Below, piece by piece: positions 36,873-45,757 of a DNA stretch of 64,000 bases. The DNA comes from an uncultured Holophagaceae bacterium (GTDB lineage: Bacteria; Acidobacteriota; Holophagae; Holophagales; Holophagaceae), in the NCBI GenBank assembly GCA_903937385.1, contig CAIZZF010000001.1, positions 109,128-173,127 of the forward strand, read 5' to 3'. The position numbers were made by a program, and so were the translations under genes. The notes under the pieces are model-generated. The model was given only the letters and a program-made list of their open reading frames with translations. It did no database searches and was not told the DNA's origin. Each line of letters opens with the position of its first letter. Position 1 is the first letter of the stretch.

Positions 36873-37901
36873 TCAGGCCGAGCGCAGGGACTGGGCCACG
36901 GGCTCCAGGCGGCGCAGGGCCTCCTCGATGTCCTCGGCCGCCAGGTCACGGTGGGCGATGAAGCGGATGGCGCTGCCCACGGGCAGGACCCGGACGCCGA
37001 CAGCTTCCAGGGCCGCCAGGGCCCCGGGCGCGTCGGGCACGGGCACCAGCAGGATGTTGGTCTCCGGCACGGGGGCGGCGATCCCGAACGTGCGCAGCCC
37101 CTCGGCCAGTCGCTGGATCTTGGCGTGGTCTTCGACCACCCGCGGCAGGTAGTCCAGGGCCACAAGGCCCGCGGCGGCCATCACCCCACCCTGGCGGACG
37201 CCGCCGCCGAGCATCTTGCGCAGGCGCCGGGCCTCCACCATAGCCGCGGCTGAGCCGCCGAGCAGCGAGCCCATGGGCGCGCCCAGGCCCTTGCTGAGGC
37301 AGACCTGCACCGTGTCTACGCCTGCAGTCAGGTCAGTCAGCGGGCAGCCCAGGGCCGCCGCCGCATGCCAGAGCCGGGCGCCATCCAGGTGCACGGCCAG
37401 GCCCGCGGCCTTGGCGGCGGCCACCAGGGCCCGGTGCTCGGCCACGGGCGTCACCGTGCCCCCGGCGAAGTTGTGGGTGTTCTCCAGGCAGAGCAGCCGG
37501 CTGCGCAGCGTGTAGTAGGGGCCGGGCGAGCCCGCGGCCCTGGTCACCTGAGCCGGCGTAGGCCGACCCAGGCCGCCTTCCCAGGCCAGGGCCTCGGGCA
37601 TGCCCCCGGCCAGCCAGGCACCGGTGCCCAGCTCCGAGCCCAGCACGTGGGCCTGGGCCGGGGCCAGGAAGCGATCCCCCCGCCGCAGGTGCAGCATCAG
37701 GCCGATGAGGTTGCCCATGCAGCCCGAGGGCACCCACAGGGCCGCCTCCAGGCCCAGCAGGTCCGCCACCCGGGCTTCCAGAGAGGCCATGGTGGGGTCG
37801 CGCTCAAGGACGTCGTCGCCGACTTCGGCAGCAGCCATGGCGGCGCGCATCTCCGGCGTGGGCCGGGTGACGGTGTCAGAGCGGAGGTCGAGGGGTCGCA
37901 T
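36873..37901 (-). CDS. ltaE: Low-specificity L-threonine aldolase
   Basis: A 342-residue PLP enzyme of fold type I. It begins PLDLRSDTVTRPTPEMRAAM with DDVLERDPT, and has LENTHNFAGGTV, VHLDGARLWHAA and the Schiff-base Lys in CLSKGLGAPMGS. It cleaves threonine/allo-threonine to glycine and acetaldehyde. I chose the ATG at 37899-37901; a TTG four codons upstream is possible, and neither has a clear ribosome site. It is divergent from uppP with an 79-bp gap. Confidence 0.93.
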   Translation of the reverse strand: MRPLDLRSDTVTRPTPEMRAAMAAAEVGDDVLERDPTMASLEARVADLLGLEAALWVPSGCMGNLIGLMLHLRRGDRFLAPAQAHVLGSELGTGAWLAGGMPEALAWEGGLGRPTPAQVTRAAGSPGPYYTLRSRLLCLENTHNFAGGTVTPVAEHRALVAAAKAAGLAVHLDGARLWHAAAALGCPLTDLTAGVDTVQVCLSKGLGAPMGSLLGGSAAAMVEARRLRKMLGGGVRQGGVMAAAGLVALDYLPRVVEDHAKIQRLAEGLRTFGIAAPVPETNILLVPVPDAPGALAALEAVGVRVLPVGSAIRFIAHRDLAAEDIEEALRRLEPVAQSLRSA

Positions 37902-37980
37902 CTGAAGATTCAATCACGCCCCGGGGGCAGGCGGGAATCCTGATGGCTCTGGCACACTGGTTGTTTCCGCCGGAGCCCGA

Positions 37981-38862
37981 ATGCACCTGTTACACGCCAT
38001 CCTCCTGGGACTGATCCAGGGCCTGACGGAGTTCCTGCCGGTGTCCTCCACGGCGCACCTGACCCTGGCCGAGCACCTGATGTTCCATGGCCGACCCATG
38101 CCGCTGGCCTTCGATGTGCTGCTGCACCTGGGCACCCTGCTGGCCCTGATGGTCTACTTCCACCACGAGCTGGTCCAGATCGTCATGGGCTGCTTCGGCC
38201 GCGACAAGGAGGGCCGCCGCCTGGCCTTCATGCTGTTCCTGGCCATGATCCCCACCGCCATCTTCGGCCTCGCCACCCGGGGGGTGAAGGAGGCGGCCAA
38301 GGAGCACCTCTGGGTCTATGGCCTGGGCCTGCTCTGCACGTCTCTGCTGCTCTACCTCGCCAACACCCTGAGCCGCCAGCGGGTGAACCTCAGCAACCTG
38401 GATCTGGCGGGCCGGGACCACCATGACTTGCGGGCCATGGACGCCCTGGCCGTGGGCACCATCCAGGGCCTCGGCGGTGGCTTCGGCCTGTCGCGCTCCG
38501 GCTCCACCATCTCCGTGGGCGTCTTCCGCGGTCTGAAGCTGCCGGCCTCGACGCGGTTCAGCTTCCTCCTGGGCATGCCCACCATCGCGGCGGCGGCGCT
38601 GGTCGAGCTGCGGGGCCTGCTGAAGCCCCTGCTGAGGCACCAGCCCCTGCCTGCGGACCTGGCCTTCCCGGCCGGCTCCGTGTCCCCGGTGCTGCTCTGC
38701 ATCGCCGGAGTGCTCGCCGCCGCGGTCTCCGGCTACCTGGCCATCGGCCTGCTGGACCGCTTCACCCGGAAGCCCCGGCTCAACGGCTTCGCGGTCTACT
38801 GCCTGGGTCTCGGCCTGGTGCTGGTGGTGCTGGGCACCACCGGCGCGCTGAACCACCACTGA
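37981..38862 (+). CDS. uppP: Undecaprenyl-diphosphatase UppP (BacA)
   Basis: A 293-residue, multi-helix membrane protein. It begins with the family GLIQGLTEFLPVSSTAHL, has DVLLHLGTLLAL, and the second conserved block GLGGGFGLSRSGSTISVG with the catalytic Arg/Ser. It recycles the lipid carrier of peptidoglycan and other envelope polymers at the membrane. ATG start. It is separated by about 106 bp from the ABC transporter genes downstream, which may have their own promoter. Confidence 0.96.
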   Translation: MHLLHAILLGLIQGLTEFLPVSSTAHLTLAEHLMFHGRPMPLAFDVLLHLGTLLALMVYFHHELVQIVMGCFGRDKEGRRLAFMLFLAMIPTAIFGLATRGVKEAAKEHLWVYGLGLLCTSLLLYLANTLSRQRVNLSNLDLAGRDHHDLRAMDALAVGTIQGLGGGFGLSRSGSTISVGVFRGLKLPASTRFSFLLGMPTIAAAALVELRGLLKPLLRHQPLPADLAFPAGSVSPVLLCIAGVLAAAVSGYLAIGLLDRFTRKPRLNGFAVYCLGLGLVLVVLGTTGALNHH

Positions 38863-38968
38863 CCGCCGGAATCGGACCACTCGCCTGTCGAGACTTCCCG
38901 CCCACCGGAGGGTTGTTACGGGCTACGTGATGCCGCTTACACTGGGAGCTTCCCACAGGGAGGTCGTA

Positions 38969-39736
38969 GTGATCCAGCTGAACGAGGTCCACAAGTCCTT
39001 CAGCGTGAAGGACCGCAAGACCCGCTCCAACAAGCGGATCGACGCCGTCCGGGGCATCTCCCTCACCGTGAAGCCCGGCGAGATCTACGGCCTGCTCGGC
39101 CCCAATGGCGCGGGCAAGTCCACGACCCTCCGGATGATCGCGGGCCTCATGGACCCGGATGTCGGCACCATCGAAGTCTGCGGCATGGACACGCGCCAGA
39201 AGCCCGAGGCCGTCCGGGGCTGCCTGGGCTACCTGAGCACCGACATGGGGGTCTACACCCGCTTCACTCCCCGGGAGCTCCTGCGGCTCTTCGGCGAGTT
39301 CCAGGATGTGGAACCTGCCGTGGCCGAGCGCCGGGGCCTCCACCTGCTGGGCAAGCTGCAGCTGGCGGACTTCGCCGACGTCAAGATGGAGGGCTTCTCC
39401 TCGGGCCAGAAGCAGAAGGTCAGCATCGCCCGCGCCCTGCTGCACGATCCCAAGGTGGTCATCTTCGACGAGCCCACCACGGGACTGGACGTGCTCACGG
39501 CCAAGACCGTCCTGGACCTGCTGCGCATCATGCGGGAAGAGGGCCGCACGGTGATCGTCAGCACCCACGTCATGCCCATGGTGGAGGACATCTGCGACCG
39601 GGTGGGCATCATCTTCGACGGCAAGCTGCACGGCGACGCGCCGCCCCGGGAGCTGCTCCAGAGCCGCAACGCCAAGACCCTTGACGAAGTGTTCTTCCAG
39701 CTGGCGGCCGAATCCGAAGCCGTGGGGGGTAACTGA
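38969..39736 (+). CDS. ABC transporter ATP-binding protein (NatA type)
   Basis: A 255-residue ATPase: Walker A GPNGAGKST (about 44-52), signature FSSGQKQKVSIARALL, Walker B VVIFDEPTTGLD and the switch His in VIVSTHVMP. Sequence style and the overlapping permease of NatB type suggest an exporter of the sodium/antibiotic group. The GTG at 38969 has GGGAGG six bases ahead; an ATG 14 codons upstream gives an unlikely N-terminus. An insertion rich in Lys/Arg (KDRKTRSNKR) sits before Walker A. Confidence 0.92.
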   Translation: MIQLNEVHKSFSVKDRKTRSNKRIDAVRGISLTVKPGEIYGLLGPNGAGKSTTLRMIAGLMDPDVGTIEVCGMDTRQKPEAVRGCLGYLSTDMGVYTRFTPRELLRLFGEFQDVEPAVAERRGLHLLGKLQLADFADVKMEGFSSGQKQKVSIARALLHDPKVVIFDEPTTGLDVLTAKTVLDLLRIMREEGRTVIVSTHVMPMVEDICDRVGIIFDGKLHGDAPPRELLQSRNAKTLDEVFFQLAAESEAVGGN

Positions 39737-40926
39737 TGCGCGGCGCCCTGCTCATCGCCAAGAAGGAATTCCTGGAGCTCTCCAAGGACCGGAAGACCAT
39801 GTTCTTCGCGTTCGTCCTGCCCTTCCTGCTGTATCCCGCGATCTTCGGCATGATGGCCAAGATGGGCAAGCGGGACGAGGCCCAGAACCGCAACAAGGCC
39901 AGCCGCATCTATGTCTCGGACCCCTCCCACATCCTGGACGGGGTGCTGGCCTCGGATCCCAAGCGCTTCGAGCGGGTGGCCCGCCCCGAGGGGGACCTGA
40001 AGCAGGCCATCCGCGACCAGAAGCTGGAGCTGGCCCTGGAGATCGCCGCCACCGCCGCCACCTCGCTCCAGAAGCAGGAGACCTTCACCGTCGGCGTCAT
40101 CGTGGACGAGAGTGAGCGTGCCTCGGAGATCGCCCTCAAGCGCTTCAAGGAAGCCGTCCGGACCCAGGAGCAGGCCTGGGTGCAGGGCCGCCTCCAGACC
40201 CTCGGCGCCTCGGCCCAGCTGGCCGAGCCCCTGAAGCTGGACGTGAAGAACGCGGCCGACATCACCCTGGAGGTGGGCAAGGTCATGGGCCGGATGCTCC
40301 CTTACCTGCTGATGATCATGATGTACGCGGGCTCCATGCAGCACGGGATCTACGCCACCGCCGGGGAGAAGGAGCGCCACACCCTGCTGAGCCTCATGGC
40401 CACCCGCCTGCCCCGCAACCAGATCATCCTGGGCAAGCTGCTCTACATCTTCAGCATCGGGGTCATTGCCGCCCTGCTGAACCTCCTGAGCATGGGCCTC
40501 TCCGTGGCCACCGCCAGCAGCGGCGCGGCCGGGTCCATGCAGGCGGTGGCGGCCATCGCCAACCCCATGACCCTGGGCCTCACCTTCCTGATCATGGTAC
40601 CCCTGGGCCTCTTCTTCTCGAACTTCATCCTGCTCATGGGCATCCAGGCCCGGAACACCATCGAGGCCGGCAGCGCCATCACGCCGGGCATCTTCCTGGT
40701 CATGTTCCTGGGGATCTTCACCATGGCACCGGGCGTGGACAAGATGGCCTTCCTCACCTACGTGCCGGTGGTGAACGTCTGCCTGGCGCTGCGCAAGCTG
40801 TTCAGCCAGCAGTTCAGCTGGATGGAATACCTGGTGGCCTTCGCCATGACCGTGGGCCTGGCGGCGATCATGACGATGGTGTCCACGCGGATGCTGAACC
40901 GTGAGAAAGCCCTGTTCAAAGCCTGA
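39736..40926 (+). CDS. ABC transporter permease (NatB / ABC-2 type)
   Basis: A 396-residue membrane protein. One helix lies near the N-terminus (FFAFVLPFLLYPAIFGMMA), then an extracytoplasmic domain of about 140 residues, and five or six helices from about residue 195 on (MLPYLLMIMMYAGSM, GVIAALLNLLSMGLSV, FLIMVPLGLFFSNFILL). The cytoplasmic GEKERHTLLSLMATRLPRNQIILGK is the usual ABC-2 coupling helix stretch. It overlaps the ATPase stop by one base (TGATG). The substrate is unknown; NatAB exports sodium in Bacillus. Confidence 0.9.
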   Translation: MRGALLIAKKEFLELSKDRKTMFFAFVLPFLLYPAIFGMMAKMGKRDEAQNRNKASRIYVSDPSHILDGVLASDPKRFERVARPEGDLKQAIRDQKLELALEIAATAATSLQKQETFTVGVIVDESERASEIALKRFKEAVRTQEQAWVQGRLQTLGASAQLAEPLKLDVKNAADITLEVGKVMGRMLPYLLMIMMYAGSMQHGIYATAGEKERHTLLSLMATRLPRNQIILGKLLYIFSIGVIAALLNLLSMGLSVATASSGAAGSMQAVAAIANPMTLGLTFLIMVPLGLFFSNFILLMGIQARNTIEAGSAITPGIFLVMFLGIFTMAPGVDKMAFLTYVPVVNVCLALRKLFSQQFSWMEYLVAFAMTVGLAAIMTMVSTRMLNREKALFKA

Positions 40927-41003
40927 TTCCGCCTCCGGGTGCCGGATTTGCCCAGAGAAACCTGTCACTCTATAGTTTCTTCAAGGCTTCCAGAGGATCC
41001 CGC

Positions 41004-41537
41004 ATGGCAACGAAGGCCAAGACTGAAACTGCTCCCAAGTCCACCCCGATGCCGGCCCAGGCCGCTCCCTCCGCGCTCGCGACCGCCTACGCCAAGGCCG
41101 TGAAGCTGGTGGACACAGGCAAGTACCCCGAGGCCGTCAAGGCCCTGGAGGCTTTGGTAGCCGAGGCCCTCGAGGCCGGTGACTGGGCCGTCAAGCGCCG
41201 GGCCCAGGTCTATCTCCTGCTGGCCCAGGCCAAGGTCACGCCTCCCGCCGTGGCCGCCCTGGATGACCTCACCGAGATCCAGGCCTGCCTCAACCGCCAC
41301 GCCACAGACGAAGCCGTCAAGCTGGTGGACAAGGCGCTCAAGAGCCACCCCGCCGTGGGCTCGCTCCACTACCTGCGGTCCGTGGCCTTCGCCCAGACCG
41401 AGAACGTCGAGGAGTCCGCCCAGAGCCTCAAGAAGGCCATGGACCTGGACGCCAATTTCGTCTTCCAGTGGCACATGGAGCCCGACTTCAACGCCATCCG
41501 GAAGTCCCCCCTCTTCGCCTTCACCGAGAACCGCTAG
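41004..41537 (+). CDS. TPR-like protein of unknown function
   Basis: A 177-residue soluble protein. After a Lys/Thr/Ala/Pro-rich tail (1-22) it shows helix pairs of tetratricopeptide type (ATAYAKAVKLVDTGKYPEAVKALEALV, and later EAVKLVDKALKSHP and LHYLRSVAFAQTENVEESAQSL). It ends DFNAIRKSPLFAFTENR, similar to the tail of repeat proteins where a last unit refers to its own value. No signal peptide. It lies 18 bp upstream of the YvcK gene and may be cotranscribed. Confidence 0.75.
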   Translation: MATKAKTETAPKSTPMPAQAAPSALATAYAKAVKLVDTGKYPEAVKALEALVAEALEAGDWAVKRRAQVYLLLAQAKVTPPAVAALDDLTEIQACLNRHATDEAVKLVDKALKSHPAVGSLHYLRSVAFAQTENVEESAQSLKKAMDLDANFVFQWHMEPDFNAIRKSPLFAFTENR

Positions 41538-41555
41538 CTCCGGCGTACTACGGCC

Positions 41556-42548
41556 ATGGCCGCTCGCTCCCAGGGTCTCGATCCCGAGCAGCCGCTGCGC
41601 GTGGTGGCTCTGGGGGGTGGCACGGGACTGGCCTCCCTCCTCCGTGCCATCAAGCGGGAGGCGGGCCGGGTGCGCGAGCCCTGGAAGCTGACGGGCATCG
41701 TCACGGTCTCGGACAACGGCGGTTCCTCGGGGCGGCTGCGGGAGGAACTTGGCGGCATTCCGCCGGGGGACCTGCGCAACTGCCTGGCCGCCCTCACCCT
41801 TGAAGACTCTGCCCTGACGGACCTGCTGAACTACCGCTTCAAGAGCGAGGGCAGCCTCTCTGGCCACTCCCTGGGCAACCTGATGCTCTGGGCTCTGGCG
41901 GATCTGACCGGCGACTGGGTGCGCGCCATCCGCAAGCTCTCGGGCGTCCTGGTGACCCTGGGCCGCCTGTTCCCCTCAACCACCGTGCCCGTGACGCTGG
42001 TGGGCGAGGACATGGAGGGCCGCCGCTATGTGGGGGAGATGGCCGTGGGGACCAGCCACCAGCCCCTGGCCCGGCTCTGGCTGGAGCCCAATGACGCAGA
42101 GCCCCTGCCAGAGGCGGTCCTGGCCCTGCTGCGCTCGGACCTGATCCTCCTGGCCCCGGGCAGCCTCTACACCTCCACCATCCCCAACCTGCTGCTGCCG
42201 GACCTCCAGGAGGCCCTGGAGTTCTCCCGCTCGCCGGTGATCTACGTGGCCAACCTGATGACCGAGCCCGGCGAGACCGACGGCCTGGACCTGGAAACCC
42301 ACATCGCGGCCATCTCGGCCCTGGGTCGGACCGGGATCACAGCCATCATCGCCAACGAGACCCCCCTCTGGCCCGAGATGCTCGCCCGCTACCGGCGGGA
42401 GGGCGGGGAGCCGCTGACGGCCGAGCGGGACGAGATCATGGGCATCCCGGTCCACCGGTTTCCCCTGCTGGATCCCGAGTCGCCCATGGCCCGCCACCAC
42501 CCGGACCTGCTGAACCAGGCCATCCGGGCCACCCTGAGGCGGCTCTGA
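41556..42548 (+). CDS. yvcK: YvcK family protein (CofD-like, gluconeogenesis factor)
   Basis: A 330-residue protein of the CofD-like fold. It has VVALGGGTGLASLLRAIK, the hallmark VTVSDNGGSSGRLREELGGIPPGDLRNCL, and the loop SEGSLSGHSLGNLMLWAL. In Bacillus YvcK binds UDP-sugars and affects cell shape and growth on gluconeogenic carbon. The usual neighbours rapZ and whiA are absent here. ATG start; the gene is followed by a 126-bp gap with no visible feature. Confidence 0.92.
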   Translation: MAARSQGLDPEQPLRVVALGGGTGLASLLRAIKREAGRVREPWKLTGIVTVSDNGGSSGRLREELGGIPPGDLRNCLAALTLEDSALTDLLNYRFKSEGSLSGHSLGNLMLWALADLTGDWVRAIRKLSGVLVTLGRLFPSTTVPVTLVGEDMEGRRYVGEMAVGTSHQPLARLWLEPNDAEPLPEAVLALLRSDLILLAPGSLYTSTIPNLLLPDLQEALEFSRSPVIYVANLMTEPGETDGLDLETHIAAISALGRTGITAIIANETPLWPEMLARYRREGGEPLTAERDEIMGIPVHRFPLLDPESPMARHHPDLLNQAIRATLRRL

Positions 42549-42674
42549 CCCCCTCTTGAAAGTCTGAAAGGTGCCGATAAGGGTTCCAGACGACTGGGCA
42601 TTGCCTTCCGGGGCGATTTTTGGTCTCATGACAGGTAACAACTTACAAATCAGGGATGGGACGGGGGACTGGCA

Positions 42675-43799
42675 TTGGCGCTAAGCGGTGATCTGGCGAC
42701 CATGAGCCTGGAAGACATCTTCCAGTGGCTGGCCGTGGGCAAGAAGACCGGGGTGCTCGAGCTCAAGGGGTCCATGCACACCAAGCGCGTCGCCTTCCAC
42801 GAGGGGCGCATCACCAGCATCTGGTCCTCGGATCCGCGCGAGTACCTGGGGCAGTACCTGCTCGCCTACAACCGCATCACCGAAGAACAGCTCCGGGACG
42901 CTCTGGCCACCCAGGAGGATGAGCAGCAGCTGCTGGGCCGGATCCTCATCAACCGGCAGCTCGTCACCGAGACCGAGATCCGGCGCATCGTCCAGATGAA
43001 GGTGGAGGAGAGCATCTACGACACCTTCCTGTGGGGCGTCGGGAACTTCGAGTTCCACGACGGTGCCGCCTCCCACCAGAAGAGCATGCTGCTGAGCCTG
43101 GATGTCACGGGCATCGTCCTCGAAGGCGCGCGCCGCCTCGATGACTGGCAGCGCATCCGCAAAGTCATCAAGGGTGGGGATGCCATCCTGGCCGCCATCT
43201 CCGAGGCCATCGCCGAGCGCCTGCCGCTGGCCACCGAGGACGCCAACATCCTGTCCCGCCTGGATGGCCACCGGCGGATCGACCAGCTGGTGCTGGAGAT
43301 GCGCCTGCCGGAATTCAAGATCAACAAGCTGCTCTTCGACCTGCACGAGCGGGGTCTGGTGCGCATCGTCAACCCCGGCGGCAACCTGGGCGAGAACCCC
43401 AGCCTGCAGCTGCAGCGGGCCCGCGCCCTGGTGGAAAAGCAGAAGCTGCAGGAGGCCCAGGAGGAGCTCCGCCGCATCCTCAAGGACCAGCCCCGGCACC
43501 TCGACGCCAACAAGATGATGGCCGTGGTGCAGGACCTGCTCCAGGAGAAGAAGCCGGACCTGGACCTGGTGCCCGAGCTGGCCATGAGCCTGGATGAGCT
43601 GACCAACACCGACCTCGGGCCCAACGAGGCGTTCCTGGCCACCCGCGTGAACGGCCTGTGGACCATCCGGGACATCCTCTCCATCGCGCCTTTCGAGCCG
43701 GATGAATGCCTCGGCATCTTCTCCAAGCTCCTGAAGCGTGGGATTCTCAAGGCTACAAAACCCGCCCAGGGAGGCGATCAGCTGGGAGCCTCACGCTGA
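42675..43799 (+). CDS. DUF4388 (PATAN-like) signalling protein
   Basis: A 374-residue protein. The N-terminal DUF4388 domain (1-100) has LSGDLATMSLEDIFQWLAVGKKTGVLEL and FHEGRITSIWSSDPREYLGQYLL. It is followed by a middle helical part (EEQLRDALATQ...), a winged-helix-like segment (RRIDQLVLEMRLPEFKINKLLFDLHERGLVRIV) and a TPR-like tail (ARALVEKQKLQEAQEELRRIL). DUF4388 proteins are common in delta-proteobacteria and Acidobacteria and are thought to couple to gliding or two-component signalling. I chose the TTG start because GGGGGA lies about seven bases ahead and the conserved ALSGDL begins there. Confidence 0.83.
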   Translation: MALSGDLATMSLEDIFQWLAVGKKTGVLELKGSMHTKRVAFHEGRITSIWSSDPREYLGQYLLAYNRITEEQLRDALATQEDEQQLLGRILINRQLVTETEIRRIVQMKVEESIYDTFLWGVGNFEFHDGAASHQKSMLLSLDVTGIVLEGARRLDDWQRIRKVIKGGDAILAAISEAIAERLPLATEDANILSRLDGHRRIDQLVLEMRLPEFKINKLLFDLHERGLVRIVNPGGNLGENPSLQLQRARALVEKQKLQEAQEELRRILKDQPRHLDANKMMAVVQDLLQEKKPDLDLVPELAMSLDELTNTDLGPNEAFLATRVNGLWTIRDILSIAPFEPDECLGIFSKLLKRGILKATKPAQGGDQLGASR

Positions 43800-43821
43800 A
43801 CCTCCCGCCTCAGGAGGTTCC

Positions 43822-44529
43822 ATGCGCTTCGCCGTCGCCCTGCTGCTGCTCGCCCTGCCCCTCTCGGCCGCCAAGAAACCGACGGTCCCCCAGCTCCAGA
43901 CTCAGGTGAAGCAGCTCACCGAGGAGCGGGATGACCTGAAGCAGCGCCTGGCGGCCACCGAGGATCTCCAGCAGGAGCTCATGGCCGCCCGGAAGGCCCG
44001 GGATCTGGCCAAGACCGAGGCCGAGGTAACGCGCAAGGAAGCCGAGCAGCTGCGGGCCTCCCAGCGGGAGAACCAGGAGGGTGGCGACGCCATCGTCAAG
44101 GAGCTGCAGGCTGCGAGGCAGGCCGCTGAGGCGGCCAAAGCCGAGGTCGCCCGCATCAAGGTCGAGAACGAGGCCCTGCAGCGCAAGGCCAGCACGGTGC
44201 CCGTCGAGGGTGACCTGGTGGTCCTGGGCGAGGACCTGACCCCCGCCCGGGCCATCAACCTGAACCGGATCACCCCCCGGATCAAGTCCTCCCGCCTGTT
44301 CAGCAGCCGCCCCAAGGGCGCGGTGGTGGTCAACGTCCTCATCAGCGAGAAGGGGGACGTGCTGGCGGCCCGCCTGCTCCAAGGCCTGCCCGGGGACACC
44401 CCCGAGGCCCGGGAGGCCGATGAGGCCTGCCTGGAGGCCGCCAAGCGCATCGTCTTCGACCCCGCCGCCGCCAAGGACGGCAAGACCCGCTTCAAGGTCT
44501 GGCAGGGCGTGGGCTTCTTCCTCGACTAA
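43822..44529 (+). CDS. Periplasmic coiled-coil protein with a TonB-C-like domain
   Basis: A 235-residue protein. A signal peptide (MRFAVALLLLALPLSAA) is followed by a long coiled coil (about 25-125, QTQVKQLTEERDDLKQRL onward). The last about 90 residues resemble TonB C-terminal domains: PKGAVVVNVLISEKGDVLAARLLQG, then EADEACLEAAKRIVFDPA and KVWQGVGFFLD. Because the N-terminus looks cleavable rather than a membrane anchor, it is not a typical TonB energy transducer. GGAGG lies six bases before the ATG. The end overlaps the convergent truA by four bases. Confidence 0.75.
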   Translation: MRFAVALLLLALPLSAAKKPTVPQLQTQVKQLTEERDDLKQRLAATEDLQQELMAARKARDLAKTEAEVTRKEAEQLRASQRENQEGGDAIVKELQAARQAAEAAKAEVARIKVENEALQRKASTVPVEGDLVVLGEDLTPARAINLNRITPRIKSSRLFSSRPKGAVVVNVLISEKGDVLAARLLQGLPGDTPEAREADEACLEAAKRIVFDPAAAKDGKTRFKVWQGVGFFLD

Positions 44530-45329
44530 CCCTGGCGGCGGTGGTCCTCGCCCCAGGGGCTGGGCTCGCTCATACCCCAGCGGGCTTCGTACCAGACCTT
44601 CTCCAGGCACAGGCCCTCGGGCGGGGCGGTGAGGCCGGCCCGGCGTCGGTCCAGGGACTGCAGCAACTGGGCCAGGGAGTCCGGCTGGCGGCGGCCCCGG
44701 CCCACCTCCACCAGCGTGCCCGCCATGATGCGGACCTGGTGCATGAGGAAGCTGCTGCCTTCGAAGACCAGCTCGGCGCCGCCCTCCACCGGTGCGATCC
44801 CGATGCCGTGCAGCGTCCGCACCGGCGTCTGGGCGGCGCACTCCGCGCAGCGGAAGGCCGAGAAGTCGTGGGTGCCCAGGAGCGGCGGGACGGCCGCGGC
44901 CATGGCAGCCAGATCCAGGGGCTGGGCCTGGTGCACGTGCCAGCGGGTGGGCGCCTGCAGCGGGTCGGCCGCGGGTCCGAGGCCCAGACGGTAGACATAG
45001 CGCTTGGCGACGGCATGCTGGCGGGGGAAGAACCCCTCGGGTGCAGGGCGGACGGCCATCACCCGGAGGTCCGCCGCCAGGTGGGCGTTCAGGGCCGCGA
45101 GGAGCCGGTAGGGCTCCCAGGCCCGCGCGGTGTGGATGAGCACTCCCTGGGCCCGGGCGTGGACTCCGGCATCCGTGCGGCCTGTGCCTTGGGGCATGGG
45201 CGCCTCGGCGTCAAAGGCCCGGAGCGCCTTCCAGAGGTCCCCCTGCCCGCTGCGCAGTGAAGTCTGGATCTGCCAGCCGTGGAAGCCAGCGCCCGCATAG
45301 GCCACGGTGAGGAAGTAGGGGTGGGACAT
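44526..45329 (-). CDS. truA: tRNA pseudouridine(38-40) synthase TruA
   Basis: A 267-residue enzyme. It has FLTVAYAGAGFHGWQIQ, the catalytic Asp motif GTGRTDAGVHARAQ, and C-terminal FLMHQVRIMAGTLVEVGRG. It converts U38-U40 of the anticodon arm to pseudouridine. The ATG has GGAG two to six bases ahead. A perfect 20-bp-arm palindrome ends 11 bp upstream of the start. It is convergent with the TonB-C-like gene, with which it shares four bases. Confidence 0.97.
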   Translation of the reverse strand: MSHPYFLTVAYAGAGFHGWQIQTSLRSGQGDLWKALRAFDAEAPMPQGTGRTDAGVHARAQGVLIHTARAWEPYRLLAALNAHLAADLRVMAVRPAPEGFFPRQHAVAKRYVYRLGLGPAADPLQAPTRWHVHQAQPLDLAAMAAAVPPLLGTHDFSAFRCAECAAQTPVRTLHGIGIAPVEGGAELVFEGSSFLMHQVRIMAGTLVEVGRGRRQPDSLAQLLQSLDRRRAGLTAPPEGLCLEKVWYEARWGMSEPSPWGEDHRRQG

Positions 45330-45340
45330 GGCTCCATCTT

Positions 45341-45392
45341 AGAGTGCCTAACAACACCCCGCGGTGCCGCGAGGGGTGTTGTTAGGCACTCT
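45341..45392. repeat. Perfect 52-bp palindrome beside the truA start
   Basis: Arms of 20 bp (45341-45360, AGAGTGCCTAACAACACCCC, and its exact complement at 45373-45392) enclose a 12-base loop that can itself pair (GCGG...CCGC). It lies between divergent truA and HU genes, so it is not a terminator of either. The arm contains GCCTAAC and GTTAGGC, which fit the RYYYAAC/GTTRRRY boxes of integron attC sites, but it is shorter and more symmetric than known attC. Confidence 0.7.
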
Positions 45393-45586
45393 TACGGGGT
45401 CCGGGGAACTGCCGCAGCGAGGCCTGGACCGGCGGCGGCGACCCGGGACCCACCCGAGCCGCGGTTCTACGGGGATCTGCGCGATCCACTGGGACTTAGA
45501 GTGAGCATTTGCGGGCTTCTCGATGTTCCATGGACCTCAGAAGCCACCAACCACGGTATTCCTCGAATTTTTTTCTAGAAAAAGCC

Positions 45587-45615
45587 TTGACCCTGTTGGG
45601 CCTGCGGCGTAGCTT
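45587..45615 (+). promoter_or_regulatory. Candidate sigma-70 promoter of the HU gene
   Basis: TTGACC, a 17-base spacer, then TAGCTT, preceded by an AT-rich tract (GAATTTTTTTCTAGAAAAAG). It lies about 140 bp ahead of the HU start. Apart from this and the palindrome at 45341-45392, the 45330-45757 space holds no gene that I can support. Confidence 0.5.
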
Positions 45616-45757
45616 TTTGGCAGTTTATGAAATGTAGGATTCATGCGCCTCTGCGGGCCAAAGCTCCTCGAAGACCCAGCAAACACGGACGTCTCCCTCC
45701 CGAGCGAATCCGTTTCTCTCAACCCGGGGGCACAGACCCCCTAATTTGGAGGTTTCC

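Noticed and set aside
45341..45392. Simple bidirectional terminator
   Set aside because: The flanking genes truA and HU are divergent, so no transcript ends there; kept as a palindrome of unknown role.
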